Assembly (NCBI RefSeq): GCF_030269925.1
Contig: NC_085127.1
Coordinates: 6,455,501-6,519,500, forward strand
Length of the DNA stretch: 64,000 nucleotides
Source of the DNA: Bombyx mori
Lineage: Eukaryota > Arthropoda > Insecta > Lepidoptera > Bombycidae
Direction of reading: 5' to 3'
How positions within the stretch are numbered: the stretch's first letter is position 1; each line of letters opens with the position of its first letter. Under the pieces are notes generated by a model. That model did no database searches, was not told the DNA's origin, and worked only from the letters and a program-made list of their open reading frames with translations. Below are positions 1 through 12,499 of this stretch, piece after piece. The translations under genes were made by a program, and so were the position numbers.

Positions 1-274
1 CTATTCTCAATTTGAACATAGACTTTATGCAATAAGAAAAGTTTGACAATAAACAAATAGTATGCATGCGTGTGTGTGTCAAATACACGGTGGTGTGTGT
101 TATGTTTTTTTTATTGATTTAATGTATCTTTTATGCGATATTTTAAAAAAAATATTAGCATTGTGCACTCCTTCTCTATATTTTCTATAAGTGTGGGAAA
201 TTTCATACTCCTCCGTCCGCGCAATTTTCGTAAAAAGGGGTACAAAGTTTTTGCTTCACGTATTAATATATAGA
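1..274 (-). mobile_element. Non-autonomous Helitron, family A, cut by window edge
   Basis: The right end reads as the reverse of a Helitron 5' terminus: TC at 273-274, followed outside by T (an A on the element strand). The interior, including the block around 180-260, closely matches the complete copies at 12500-12905 and 39598-40018. The other terminus lies outside the window. There is no coding capacity, so it would depend on a Rep/helicase supplied elsewhere. Confidence 0.75.
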
Positions 275-1462
275 TGTCAGTTATTTTTTTAAGTAGCTTG
301 GTGTGGAGTGTAAATAGCTGTATAATAGTAACCATGTATTCGGTTGGAAAATAGTTCAAGATTTGCGATGGTGGTGGGGATATTTTGGCGGCGCGGTGAA
401 GATAGGAGAGCACAGTCTGAATCTGAGAATACAAAACTCATGACTCACCTGATGTTCCTCAAATCCTCGTCCTCTCCAGTAATAGGGTTCCTTAATGGTT
501 TCTCAGCGGCGAACGGGAGACGAGCACTTCACAATATTAATGAAGGTTCTGTTATGATGCAACACCGGTGGAAAAAATCGGGTTTCATTTAGATAGGTAT
601 TAATATTCTGTGTGTTGCGCGTAAAGAAGTGAGAATGCAGAATTAGGTTCTTTTGTGATACATTTTTTAAATTCCTACGCCTTCAAGGAGGATTTATTGG
701 ATTCCAAAAAGAGGCTGTGCACTGGTGGGTGCACTCAAAACTGTGTTAAAGATAAAAAGGATGCTTATTAAATCAGCTCTCAGTAGCGATAGAAACAAAT
801 GCAGAAACAAGTCAATTGAAAAAAAAGTGTATTAAAGGCCAAATCATGTTGAATTGAAATGCGAAAATATTATTGATAACAATTTGAAATGTTTGTTATT
901 CTATAAGGAAATTTGAAAAAGTTACGAGCTTCCGAAACTCGGCAAGATACTAATTGCATACTTGCTGTAACTCTGATTTTGGCTTTTAACGAATATTGCT
1001 CTTCCGAAAGTTTGTGAACTTTGTTATTAAACGCAAAATATTACTTTTGTAACTCATTTGTCGAAGGTTTGTGTGAGTTTTCTTGTGCTATTGCAACATT
1101 TCCAAATTCGAGTAGGAAATTTAAAAAAAACATATTAATGATTCTCGTATGGAAAAAATAGGTTTCGGTTAATCCAAATACGCTTTTTATCTGCGTAGAT
1201 TAATACAGAAAAGCGCTCGGCCTATCTAACGTTATCGGTATCGGGGCCATCAACGCGAGTGACACTATTCAGTAATCGGATTTGATGTCAAACTTTCATT
1301 AGTCTTGTACAACTCTTGTCATACATTACCAACTGGAACTCTTTGGCTATTTGGATCCATCAGATCCAATAGACGCCTTCAGCTCTAACATTAGGAACCC
1401 CGGAAACCATACTCGTCGAAATCGGCAAGGAGTTCGTCGTGCAACCTGACGTATGCATCAGC
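275..1462. other. AT-rich stretch, no gene seen
   Basis: No ORF here has recognisable protein character, and I see no clear repeat in the first 900 bases. From about 1210 the GC content rises towards the repeat that follows, so the older 5' part of that repeat may begin there. Confidence 0.5.
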
Positions 1463-1690
1463 TAGCTGAGTTTCTCACCGGATCTTCTCAGCGAGTCGTG
1501 ATTCCGATCCGGTAGTAGATTCATCCGCGAAGCAGCTGCTCTCGATTTGTTAGGCCCTTTCGAAGGCGCTCGGACAGCTGTTAGCTAATCCCACCCCTTC
1601 TGGTTGAGCCAATGCACGCCCACCTGCCCTGGTCAAACTGAAAAAGCCTCAGGGCCCCCAGTGACTGTGATCATTCAATAAAAAAAAACC
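1463..1690 (+). repeat. Interspersed repeat X, diverged copy
   Basis: It shares the core 'gagtttctc..cggatcttctcag' and 'ccgatccggt.gtagattc' with copies near 6549, 8545 (reversed), 10933 and 52140. It ends in an A-run preceded by 'caat', which suggests an RNA-copied element (the 3' end of a LINE or SINE). I recognise it as a repeat but cannot name the family. Confidence 0.6.
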
Positions 1691-2165
1691 TTTGGTTTTG
1701 CTATATAAATAGAGAGAAACGTAGGACCTCACTGTAAGTTTTAGTGCCAATGGCAATATTTATCTAACAAAAGACACGCTAACTGCCTTTGCACCGATAT
1801 AGCCATTTATTTTTCCAGAGAGTTTTGCTAGATGGCATCAGCCTATTATTTCTGTGATAATTGGCTGACCTTCTCAAAGCAAAGTATAAGTAGTTTCAAC
1901 AAAGAAGCTCACAGAAGGCAAACTTGGTTTACACAATTAATTAAAAGTTCCATGGGTTTGTGTCCTAATTAAAAATCAACTTTTATAAATTAAGCCCCAA
2001 GAGGGTCGGCTGCGGGACGTGTTTTCTGGTTTTCATTAAACTATGTGTAAAGATGTTTGTTTAAGAACAAGAAAGCTAGAGCTGTGTTGTGGTATCTATG
2101 AACTCTGGTATCCCCTTAAAAACTGGTCGAACGTGAGTTGTTTATCTTGCAAAAAAAAACAGAGG

Positions 2166-2396
2166 TTTTTTTATTTGAGATTTGGTGGACGAATTTAGGC
2201 CCATCTGGCGTTAAGGGGTCACCGGAGCCCATAGACATCAATAATGTAAATGCCACCACTCACCTTGAGACATTATATCTACGTCTCACGGCTGTCCCAC
2301 CATTCAAACCGAAACGCATGACGGCTTCACGGCAGAAACAGGCAGGGTGGTCGTATATATCCTTGCGGACTCACAAGACGCTCTACCACTATGTAA
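2166..2396 (-). mobile_element. Bm1 SINE, 5'-truncated, diverged
   Basis: The reverse strand carries the Bm1 body: the match to 'cggtttgaa.ggtgg', the 'gggctccggt.acc' block and a 3' A-tail, seen here as T-rich sequence at 2166. The tRNA-derived head is missing. Several small differences from better copies suggest an old insertion. Confidence 0.8.
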
Positions 2397-4889
2397 TGAG
2401 TCCAGTATTTCAAACCTAATCTTTGTTAGTCCATTAAAATTTACATATATTATTACACGGTGTTGTCGACACACATTACATACACAATATTATAACAGTG
2501 ATCTTGGAATGGATTCTGAAATTTAAAGTAGGTAGATTTGTGATTCGCACTGTTATACGGAATTGAGAAAATATCTTTTTAAAAAAGATTTTATTGATGA
2601 AATAGACATATAAAGATTTCACGACGACAAAATGACGGCAACCGTGCCGTGTGGAATTAGGAGTAGGACTGACTGACTAGGAAGGGTATTGTTCTCTAAT
2701 AAAGGATCATAAGTGCTGATTACTATTCGGGAAAGGTGATGATGAAAGCAAAGCTAGGAACCAGAGGGTATCATAACAGCACGAAGTAAAAGTACCAGTA
2801 AATTTGAAATTATCTATATTTAGCGTTACCAGCAATGTAAGACATTACAAAACTAACTGATACCTGTAATCCATAACGTCCAGCAAACACGGATCGCGTC
2901 TGCTAGATTTATTTACGTTTCATTGCGGGCTTACAAAATATGAACATGACAAAATTTGCAAGGATTTACGCTTAGCTTAGTTAATGAATATTGTTTTCCG
3001 TGTGAGCTTCAATAGTCGTCGTTTATCCCTGTTAAGTGTTAGGTAACGGCTCTATAGCACGATGTTTAAGTGTTACATCTCAGAAATGAATTCAGATATG
3101 GTTTTTTGACAAATAAAACTACTTTTAAGACTTAATTTAGCGTTTATTAATTTAATTTCATTATTAAATTTAATAGTGTTATCGAACGTCCGTAATAATA
3201 AAATTACACTTTAAGAATAAAAAAACTATGATTTCATGATTTGATTAATATCAATATAATTTACACTTTTAAATTTCTTGGTGGCTACTTCTTATAACTA
3301 TGCAAGTCCATGAGAAATCTTAATGGAGCTGGAAAGCTATTGTTTAACTTAAAAGCTTAATTGATTATAATATTTATTCATTTAATTATCTATTCGTCTA
3401 AATTTTCTTTTCCTTCGAATAGTTGAATTTTTTAAAAACCACTTATTTATGAAACTACTACGATTAACTTATGAAAATACATAGTATGCTTTTAGAAATA
3501 ATATTGTCTCTACGTGAGTATACGGCTGATCAGATGGAAACTAGTTACCATAGCCCAAGGACATCGGCAAAGTCAGAGGTATAGCTACTCTAAAATAAGC
3601 TTCTATTTCTATCTCTATAAATATAATTCTCTACAAGCTTCATTTAAACGACGTCGTATCGCTACGGAAATACCATTGTTGAGTCCAGAGTTTCATGATG
3701 CGTGATAGATCATTGAAACGTTTGTCAACTAAAAGATGCGGACCAATAGTAGTAGTATTAGCATAGTATTTTTTTTAAGGTAAAATTTGGGCCAAGACTT
3801 AATGTATCGTCCCGACAATCTTTTTGTTTGCACATTACTACAAATTCGCTCCAGATCCAGACGACTTGAAGTCTGTCAAGTGACACCCTCAAATCCTATC
3901 GGACCTTTTACAACAAAATTAAAAATCTTCGGCAGCGTTGCAATGGTGACGAAGTCGTTATAAAAAGAAGAACAATTAATCTTCTAGAACAAGACAATAT
4001 TTGTGTTCTATTTTAAGCAAGAGAGGCGTGGTGACGTGCTAAATAAACGTATCCTGCGAAGTACCTAAATTACACCAGACCGTCAGAGCAGATCGAGGTG
4101 AGTGCCACTTGCTTAACTGGCGTGTTTCGAATGTGAATTGTAAAAAAAAAAAAAATAGTTTTTTTTTTCCTTATGTGCTGATCGTACACTTAATTTGTAA
4201 CGCTGTACATGACGAGTAAATAAGCAAGCCACATAAACGATTCGCATGAATTAAGCCTTTATTACCAAATAACACTTGAAATTGAACACTCAATTAGGGA
4301 AAAATTATATAGCCTTCGTTTATAAAGTCCTCCAGTTACATGAGTGGAGGTTGCGAGCAATTAACGTGTCGTGAACATTCAACCAACATTCACAGTTTGT
4401 TAACACTACAGCACTGAAATGTTCCGGCCATTGTGGGTAGCGGTTAACGCTGGTTTTACGATTGCGTGAAGCATTAGTTTGGTACCGAAGTGGGTGTACA
4501 TTTTAAAGCCATTTATCAGGCAATGCCAGCTGTGAGCAGATGCTATAAAATAAACTTCAGAAATTAGAAAATTCAAAGTCGTAAATACACACAGTTTTCT
4601 TACGAACAAATGCTGGGTAAAATATTTTTGGACTTATTTTAGACGTTAGTCGTCTGTTAGTTACGAACGAATAGTGTAAAAAAGTAATTAAAACATCTAA
4701 ACATTTATATACGTTTAGCGACGCGTCACTTTTTTAGAAAATGAAAATTATTTATTTCTGATCGATATAATTTGTTTTGTAATTTTTATAATCGTTGGTA
4801 AATTATTCTGTTATTATATAACGACTGGCCAGCCGTACTCGCCCGCTTCGCTGGGCATTTAAAATTAGCATTATTATTTATTGTCATTG
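2397..4889. other. AT-rich stretch, no gene seen
   Basis: About 2.5 kb of low-complexity, AT-rich sequence. The open frames are short (up to about 67 codons) and their translations show no domain. No convincing transposon ends were found. Confidence 0.5.
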
Positions 4890-4994
4890 ACTGCTGACCC
4901 GGCAGACTTCGTAGTGCCTCAATCGATAAATACAAGACCTAAATTTTTTTATAAAATAAACTTAAAACAAACAAAAGGACACATCAAAGGATTA
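4890..4994 (-). mobile_element. Helitron family B, 3'-end fragment
   Basis: 'gctgacccggcagacttcgt' followed by 'gtgcctcaatcgataaata' matches the start of the longer copies at 15272, 43769 and 49644 as written on the plus strand. Only about 100 bp is retained. An additional decayed Helitron-like tail may lie at 4825-4862. Confidence 0.65.
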
Positions 4995-5741
4995 TTAGTT
5001 ATTTTTATTAGTTATTTATATTAGTATGGATTAATCGTCTTCTACATATTTGGTTTAATGGTAATTTTCATTAAGAGCGGGTAACACTGGATGGAGTGTT
5101 TGTCATAGCTGTCATGGTTCGGTGGCCAAATGTCAAGTCACTCTATTCTCTTGTTGACGTTGCTCGCTAATGCTGGCCACACACACACAAACCCATTGGC
5201 TCTAAATCACTATTATGATTACGCACTATATTACACACACTATTATTATTGTAATCCCTTACTGGTTAAGTAATTAAACAGTCTGTTTGACTAGCATAAT
5301 GAAAAGCCAACACAACAGTCTAAATATTTCAATGTTTCCTAAAGCTCAACGACCACCAGGGCTTCCTGTACTAATAAGTTCACGAATCAACAACCGTATG
5401 CGAACGACTAGCCCTTCGACGTCCTTCTATATATTATATAAGATTATATCAATATAATGACAATAAAAGACGCGAGATAAAACCGTTGAAGTTGTTTTAC
5501 TTAAATGCTCTGTAGCAAATTATATTAAAACTGGCTATGTTTACATTATCTTAAAATTATACTAACAAACATGTTCATAAGTACATAGTTTTTGTTGAAA
5601 CGTAAGTAATCAAAAGCCCAACGTTTCTGTTTACCAATTCCACTTGATATATTGAAATAGCAAACAATATACACAATAAAACTAATAAATGTTAAACTTA
5701 TTGGACATATTCAGTCGAAGTTCCTTGTCGTTGCCTATAGG
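4995..5741. other. No gene seen
   Basis: AT-rich sequence with a short CA-rich patch near 5180-5190. I see no coding signal and no clear element boundaries. Confidence 0.4.
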
Positions 5742-5880
5742 TATGGGCTGGAGATATACGGCGTACCACCGAGGATCGCCGGCTGGATGCAGGAAGCCGA
5801 AGACCGGGCTCAGTGGCATGGATTGGGAAGGCCTGGATGTTGTTGGATCTAGGAGTGGGCGACTGTGGGCTGGTGATGAT
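5742..5880 (+). mobile_element. LINE 3'-end fragment (plus strand)
   Basis: The plus strand encodes a short stretch reading like the last residues of a lepidopteran non-LTR reverse transcriptase: AGWMQEAEDRAQWHGLGRP, near 5779-5835. This 'DR..W..L' ending is common in these proteins. It lies next to a fragment of another LINE in the opposite orientation. The fragment is very short, so confidence is limited. Confidence 0.4.
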
Positions 5881-5929
5881 GATATGCATTGTATAGGCAG
5901 ATCAGGATCTCCTCCTTGCGTCGTGTTCC

Positions 5930-6402
5930 TCATTGCTGAGGGTCGTGACCACCCTTTTGTATCACCTTCGCACGCACGATTTTTCTCCATCCATTCTTGT
6001 CTCTGGCGGTGTGGAGGGCGTTGTGAAACGTGGAATCAAGAGCGGTGCGGATCTGGTCGGACCAACGTATTGGGCTGCGCCCCCGAGGTCTTTTCCCATC
6101 GACCTTACCAGTCACGATGAGCCTCTCGAGATTGCTACCATCCTTCCGTGCGATGTGACCAAAGTATCCAAGGACTCTGCGAAGACACTCGGATGACAGC
6201 CGCGAGGAGATTTTGAGTTTTTGCAAGATTGACACGTTGGTCCGAAATGCTGTCCACGGAATACGCAGCATCTTTCTCCAGCACCACATCTCAAAGGCGT
6301 CAATGCGTCTGCGGTCTGCAGATTTCAGTGACCAGGTCTCAGCGCCATACGAAAAAGTCGAGAAAACTAGAGTCCGTACCAGTTTGGTTTTGATCCAGAT
6401 TA
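5930..6402 (-). mobile_element. RTE-like LINE, C-terminal fragment of ORF2
   Basis: The minus strand codes for about 119 residues typical of the C-terminus of lepidopteran endonuclease-reverse transcriptases: MLRIPWTAFRTNVSIL, then LGYFGHIARKDGSNLE and GKRPRGRSPIRWSDQI. Similarity continues upstream to about 6402 in a second frame, so at least one frameshift separates the pieces. Endonuclease and catalytic RT domains are absent. This is a 5'-truncated, dead copy. Confidence 0.75.
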
Positions 6403-6548
6403 GGATATCTGATTATTAGTTATTGGAGATCTCGGAAAGCGTGATTAATCTCACCACCTCAAATATTGAAATTGATGTTTCGTTATTGCACTGTAACTGC
6501 AACAACATGAACGACGAGTAAATTAACCCAGAGATAGACACAGCCCGT

Positions 6549-6713
6549 TGAGTTTCTCGCCGGATAATCTCAGTGGATCGCGTTTCCGATAGTAGATTCT
6601 GCGAATCACTGCTCTGCTAGCAACACCCCCGGTTTGAGCCCCGTGAGCTCATCTAGTAGCTCGGTGAATCTAGAATAAACCCTCGAGGTTACTAGAACAG
6701 GTAGGAAAAAAAA
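6549..6713 (+). repeat. Interspersed repeat X
   Basis: It begins 'gagtttctcgccggat', continues through 'ggtttgagccccgtgagc' and ends 'aggtaggaaaaaaaa'. The same order is seen at 10933-11110. The terminal A-run is consistent with retrotransposition. Confidence 0.65.
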
Positions 6714-6717
6714 GTGC

Positions 6718-7077
6718 GGTGTCGTGGGACACCGGATAGGAACGAAGTTCCTTATTATAAAAATATTAATTTTAAGTTCTATTCGAAGTATAAAGAAAAT
6801 AAAACTGGAAGTTTCGCAATAACCCACGGTCATTCGGTAACGTGCGAACTTATTGTGGTACACTTTATTCACGGTTGTTGGCATAAGAGTTAGTGTATTG
6901 CACAAACGAACGCTCTGAGATCGTGGTCAATGAATGATAAAAAAAAATGTAATTTTTTGTACGTTATTACAAAGTTAAGTCGTACACTGTGTGCATTACT
7001 AATAAAAATCTTACGTTACGGACGTTTTTTCCAGGTTAGGGTACCCCTCCGCACAGTCCTTTATGGAACTTCGTTCC
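6718..7077. repeat. Possible inverted-repeat (MITE-like) element
   Basis: A 6-bp hairpin (6718-6723 with 6728-6733) is followed by 'ggaacgaagttcc' at 6739-6751. Its exact reverse complement occurs at 7065-7077. The motif is itself nearly palindromic, which weakens the terminal-repeat argument. No transposase and no obvious target duplication. Confidence 0.35.
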
Positions 7078-7591
7078 AAAAAAAAAACAAAAAACGACTT
7101 GCTTGAAACTTGATAGTTGCTATAGCTGAAAAGCAGCACAAGGCCGTCTCATCTTGTAAGATTAGTCTGAATTGTATTCGTTTACCAGTTTCTTGCCTAC
7201 CACATAGAAACTTATAATCGCTTCGTTCGTAAGTTTCTTAGTTAATTTCCAATTTTTTTGATAGTCGGCCATACGACCCACAAGTTAGTAAATGGACAAC
7301 GTTGTTCATGGACAACAGTAGTGCACAGCCAAGCGGCTATTTCCAAGACAAGCACATAAGTGAAACAGATAAGGTCTCCATATCTGTACCCCAGATAATT
7401 TAATTAACGATGAAGGTAAATAACTAAAATTAGATTCTTATTATATTTTTATCACGTACCGAGAACTAGTAATTTTTATCTGACAGTAAAATATCATGAA
7501 CTAACACATTTCGAAAGTCGACTTCAAACTTATATTACTTTTGACTTAAGCTCTCTGCAAGCTAGGTAATTTTCAACGAACTTGTACTTAG

Positions 7592-8019
7592 TCTATACTA
7601 ATATTATAAAGAGGAAAGATTTGTTTGTTTGTTTGTATTGTTGAATAGGCTCTGAAACTACTGAACCGATTTGAAAAATTCTTTCACTGTTTGGAAGCTA
7701 CACTATTCCCGAGTGACATAGGATAAAAAAAATTTTTTGGAATAAATTAGGGCTTCTTACTAAAACTCCAATAATGTAAAAAAATACCTAAAGTATTATT
7801 TATATCGCGTGCCTTGCGAAAACTATTGATGATAGAATAAAATAGTGTACTACGACTTTGTAGAACACATTATTATTTACAAAAAGTGTAGCGACAGCAT
7901 ATGTCTAACTATTATAGTTATGCTGCAATAAGTGTTCTTTTATTCTAAAAAATAAAATAACGTCAAATATCGTTGAAGTTTTTGTTGAAGACCCGAGCGG
8001 AGCCGGAGCGGGCCGCTTG
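7592..8019 (+). mobile_element. Non-autonomous Helitron, family C
   Basis: It starts with the lepidopteran Helitron-like terminus 'tctatactaatattataaag' followed by 'aggaaagattt' and a run of 'gttt'. It ends in a GC-rich palindromic segment around 7990-8015, followed by CTTG where an intact element would have CTAG. No protein-coding content. The imperfect end suggests an older copy. Confidence 0.65.
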
Positions 8020-8544
8020 TATTTTATACAAACGTAAACTAATGTTCTCGTTATAAAGTTTTTAAAGGTAACTAAACTTGTCACAGTTCTTAATCGCATT
8101 AATTGGTATATGATACGATATCTTAACTGATTTAAGGGGAATATATTCCTGACATTATCGATCCGAATGACGTTACCAATGTATACGCATTTCTTAAATA
8201 AGATTCAAATTACGTATTCGTAAATCCGATTTAAAAAAAACTTATTTCCTTATTCTAGATCAACAAGATTTTTGAGCGAGTTTGAACCACGAATTCAACA
8301 AACAAATTTGTCGAGGGGACATTGTTGTGTGAAAGTGTTGTGTGAAATTGATACTATTTGATTAAACTCAGATACGTCAAACGTCAAACTGTTTGAGCAG
8401 AGCAAATTCGTATTTGACTGCCCGCGGCGCGAAAGTTTTTCCGAAAGGGGCACATGCATAGTGCTAAAAATTGTATCACTTTTTTTTTTCTATTCTATTT
8501 AGGCTATTTCATATTAGGCTATTTCAGCTTCACCCTAATGTTTG

Positions 8545-8683
8545 TAGGTGAGCTTACGGGGCTCAACCGGAGAGTTGCTAACACTGACCCTAGCAAGAGC
8601 AGTGCTTCGCAGAATCTACCACCGGATCGGAAACGCGACCCACTGAGAAGATCCGGCGAGAAACTCAGTGGGCTGATAGTATC
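8545..8683 (-). repeat. Interspersed repeat X
   Basis: Reverse orientation of the family seen at 10933. The block with 'gagctcacgg' type sequence comes first on the plus strand, then 'cagaatctaccaccggatcgg', then 'gagaaactcagtggg'. Confidence 0.6.
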
Positions 8684-8775
8684 ACATTAACTTGTACTTA
8701 ATATAGGATGTAAATGTAATGTTTCAAGGCCAACAAAAGAGTCATATACACTGAAAAACTCATTTTAATCTACAC

Positions 8776-9016
8776 TTTTTTTTATTGCTTACATAGGTGG
8801 ACGAGCTCACAGCCCACCTGGTGTTAAGTGGTTACTAGAGCCCATGGACATCTATAACATAAATGCGCCACCCACCTTGAGATATAAGTTCTAAGGTCTC
8901 AAGTAGAGTTACAACAGCTGCCCCACCCTTCAAACCGAAACGCATTACCGCTTCACGGCAGAAATAGGCTGGGTGCTGTTACCTACCCGCGCCGACTCAC
9001 AAGAGGTCCTACTACC
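8776..9016 (-). mobile_element. Bm1 SINE, head missing
   Basis: The T-run at 8776 and 'attgctta' mark the 3' tail on the minus strand. The body then runs through 'gagctcacagcccacctgg', 'ccaccttgagatataagttc' and 'aaaccgaaacgcatta' to 'caagaggtcctactacc'. The tRNA-derived 5' part is absent. Confidence 0.9.
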
Positions 9017-9548
9017 TTTTTTTTAACCTTTAACAAAAATATATACTTATCAGTAAAAGAGCGGACGCTGAATGATATACAGCATACAACGTAAGCACAA
9101 AACAAATTGAACAATGACAAACCAATCCTGATTGCAATTGCCTGCTGAATCACTAGCTTAAATAATAACGAAACCCATTTCGTTTATTTATTACACTTCA
9201 TAACATTAATGGGTCGGCGAAATGCTATTAACGTTTCGGTACAAAGTAGGTACATACAGAAAGAAATTTTTTTCAATGAAAAATCGTTTATAAAGACGTT
9301 TAGTAATTTTGTTCCACTCGATTCTACTTTAGCTTTTGTTGACTGAATCTGCTACCAGTCATTTATCATCGTCATCCACGCAAGTATTCCGGCTCTAATT
9401 TCTTAGGTCGGGGGCTCCGTGCAGCGTGGCGAAGCGTGAGCGAATTCATTAGCGCATTCAATTCATTTGGTGCAGTTGTGTACTGGCTCATTCGATACCT
9501 TTATTGAGGATATTGATTTAGAGTTAGGTAAGTTGTTGCAAGCTTTAA

Positions 9549-9800
9549 TTTTTTTTTATTGCTTAGACGGATGAACGAGCTCACAGCCTACCTGATGGTG
9601 AGTGGTTACCGGAGCCCATAGACATGTACAATGTAAATGCGCCACCCACCTTGAGATATAAGTTCTAAGGTCTCAGTATAGTTACAACGGCTACCCCACC
9701 CTTCAAACCGAAACGCATTACTGCTTCACAGGAGAAATAGGCAGGGTGGCTGTACGTACCCGTGCGGACTCTCAAGAGGTCCACCATCACCACCACCACC
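9549..9800 (-). mobile_element. Bm1 SINE, head missing
   Basis: Same body as the copy at 8776, starting with a T-run at 9549. It ends in a short expanded (CCA)n run at about 9780-9800, in place of the usual single 'ctaccacc'. Confidence 0.9.
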
Positions 9801-10060
9801 AGGTGAGGTTAACTACCAGTTAAAATTGTTCATATTATTAAACGATCTTCTTCCTCATGATGTGGTAGTAAACAAAAGTAGTTCTGGAAGTGACGTTATG
9901 CTTGCGGACCTTCTTGTGAGGATTATCCGCGTCTCTCAAACGTGGGGCTATACTGACAGGTACAAGTTTTTCAAAACTGCTGAAACCTGAATTATTACAA
10001 AATAGTTTTCGTTGAAATACTGTAGTTTTTTCCAATGCATATCAATGGACGAATGGTTGG

Positions 10061-10130
10061 AGAAGGTTGGCGATATTCACATTATGATATCTGTCCCTAG
10101 ATATCATAATGTGAATATCGCCAACCTTCT
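10061..10130. repeat. Perfect 32-bp inverted repeat (hairpin)
   Basis: Arms 10061-10092 and 10099-10130 are exact reverse complements across 32 bp, separated by 'gtccct'. No other copy is visible in the window. It could be a foldback produced by template switching, a short MITE or a structured transcript. A decayed Bm1-like segment follows at about 10130-10235. Confidence 0.9.
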
Positions 10131-10932
10131 TGAGCCATGAAGCTATAATCTCAATTATATTCCAATAGCGGTACTCTTACCCTTCAAGTTGGAATACATT
10201 ACTGCTTTGCCACAGAAATAGGCAGTAAAATAAGCCAGTAGTAAACGAAAACAGATACATTTCCAAAATTTTATTATTGTCCGCTAGCCGGTCGCGCAAA
10301 GCCGCTGCCTTAGCTTAGAATTGTGTTGAATCCAGGGAAGAGCGCTGGTATCATTAAGGGTAGTAAATATTTGTTTTATTATTATTCCATTAGTATGGTG
10401 GACGTCACGCGCCTCGGAGATACATCATCCGGACGGATAAGTATCTACCTATTCTTATATAGACTGCGCTCTACTATGTAGCAATAGGTATTTGTTTGTT
10501 TTATTTTATTTATCGGCTACTGTTCATTTTCGAAATATAGAATCAATTTTCAATATCACAGAATTCTCTTGGTAATTGACTTCAAAACCTAAAGAAGGAA
10601 ACGGTTCTCTGTTTGAAGCGTACATTTTCATTGATAATTTAGGTTAAGAACATGAAAGTGCCTTTTCGTTGGGAGAAAAAATCATAAAATTGGGTTTTTG
10701 TCCTAAAATAATTCAAGGCTATTTAACACAGAACTTCTCGTAGAAGACCCGATCTTGTAATAAAACTGGAGGATTTTACGTCTTGCCAGATTCGGCTATA
10801 ACAATTCTGCAAATACGATTTAAGTGATTTCTATTCGCGCACTACATAATTTATGCTTGATCGTTCGCTGGGTGTTTAATGTTAATTGCATACTCACATT
10901 TGGTGATATGTGTTTCTTTACCTTTTTTTTTT

Positions 10933-11110
10933 GAGTTTCTCGTCGGATCTTCTCAGTGGGTCGCGTTTCCGATCCGGTGGTAGATTCTTCAAAGCACGGC
11001 TCTTGCTAGGATCTGTGTTAGAATCACTCCGGTTTGAGCCCCGTGAGCCCTACTAGTTAAGGTTACGCTGAAATAGCCTCTCAAGTCTATCAGCTTAGGT
11101 AGGAAAAAAA
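10933..11110 (+). repeat. Interspersed repeat X, best copy
   Basis: Runs from 'gagtttctcgtcggatctt' through 'ttccgatccggtggtagatt' and 'cggtttgagccccgtgagcc' to 'cttaggtaggaaaaaaa'. The other X copies can be aligned to this one. The oligo-A end implies copying from RNA. Confidence 0.7.
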
Positions 11111-11450
11111 GGCGTTTTCAGTGTTTGTAAAAAAATACTTTTTCATTAAGTTTATCTCTGTTAATTTTATCAAAGGTGAAATCCTTTCATGTATGAGTCG
11201 ATGACCTACGACAATCTAAGTATACAGAACAATCACACCTTCAGGATGATGATGAGGCTCCCGTGCTAATGTAGCGCATCACATATGTTTGAGGAGGTTC
11301 TTGTAGACGACTTCTACGCCATCACGAGGAAATGGCCTACGTTAATATGGCACAGAATACCTGTGAACTCCGACAAAAGACATTATCGCAAAAAATAAAC
11401 GTTCCATTTTATAAGCATTGGGTGGTAATTTATTTGAGCAGCGAACACTA

Positions 11451-11693
11451 ACTGGTGGTAGGACCTCTTATGGGTCCGCACGGGTAGGTACCACCGCCCC
11501 GCCTATTTCTGCCGTGAAGCAGTAATTCGTTTCGGCTTGAAGGGTGGGGTAGCTGTTGTAGCTATACTGAGACCTCAGAACTTAGATCTTAACGTGGGTG
11601 GCGCATTTACGTTGTAAATGTGTATGGGCTCCAGTAACCACTTAATACCAGGTGGGCTGTGAGCTCGTCCACTCACCTAAGCAATAAAAAAAA
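11451..11693 (+). mobile_element. Bm1 SINE, head missing
   Basis: Begins 'actggtggtaggacctctta' and ends 'ctaagcaataaaaaaaa'. It includes the conserved 'cgcacgggtaggtaccacc' and 'gtttcggcttgaagggtgg' segments. The tRNA-like head is missing. Confidence 0.92.
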
Positions 11694-11883
11694 GCCGCCG
11701 GGCTCGCAATATTTTACAATCCCAACTACAATAATAGGCTAGATTTACTAACATGGTTAAATTAAAATTAGATTTTCTAATTTTAATTTTTTTTTCTAAT
11801 TAATATTTCAGTTTCATTTAACTCGGAAACATCCACCATGTCAATGAAGAGTACTCAGGAGCCATTATAAAAATAAAAAAAAA

Positions 11884-12133
11884 TCTATTCTAATATATAA
11901 ATCTACAGTGGCTTTACGGATGTTCCGTTATAACTACTGAACCGTGCATCCGATTGTCTTTAAACTTTGGTACCCATGTAGAAAATACATGTACTTAATG
12001 GATAGGCTAATATTTATATGAGTATTGGACTCCCTACATCAGTGGCGGGGGCGTTAATGATGAGAATCTTTGTGGGGGTGAGAAATAATAATGTTAAATT
12101 TAAATGCTTAGCGAAGCGGACGGGTACAGCTAG
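11884..12133 (+). mobile_element. Short non-autonomous Helitron, family D
   Basis: Starts TC at 11884 ('tctattctaatatataaatc') after an A, and ends CTAG at 12130-12133 before a T, the expected A/T insertion context. The 3' end is preceded by 'agcgaagcggacgggtacag', typical of lepidopteran Helitron tails. Length 250 bp, no coding content. Confidence 0.75.
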
Positions 12134-12499
12134 TAATATATATATGTATATAATTGCGATGTCGTTATTCCAGTTATTTCTATCTTTACGACACAAACTT
12201 AAATCTACTTCTCGCGCTTATGATCCGAGCCATGTGTGTTGAGAGCATGTTCTAAAAGAAAATCTCTATCTTAGTGAAAATTACGACGCTTCACATACGG
12301 TTCGATGTTTGCTCTTCAAACCCTCGTGTAAACACGAAGACTTCTGAGAGATATCTAAATGTTCCCAATACGTAATCATTTCTATTGTTTCTTGCTAAAA
12401 CCACATGAAAATCTTCGATTAATCTCAAATGTTATATAATAAACCAAAGCTTTCTAGATGTTTCTGATTCCCAAATATCATATACGTATCTACGTGACA

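Noticed and set aside
5689..6120. 143-codon plus-strand ORF
   Set aside because: It covers a LINE fragment mostly in antisense. The minus-strand frame carries the recognisable reverse-transcriptase C-terminus.
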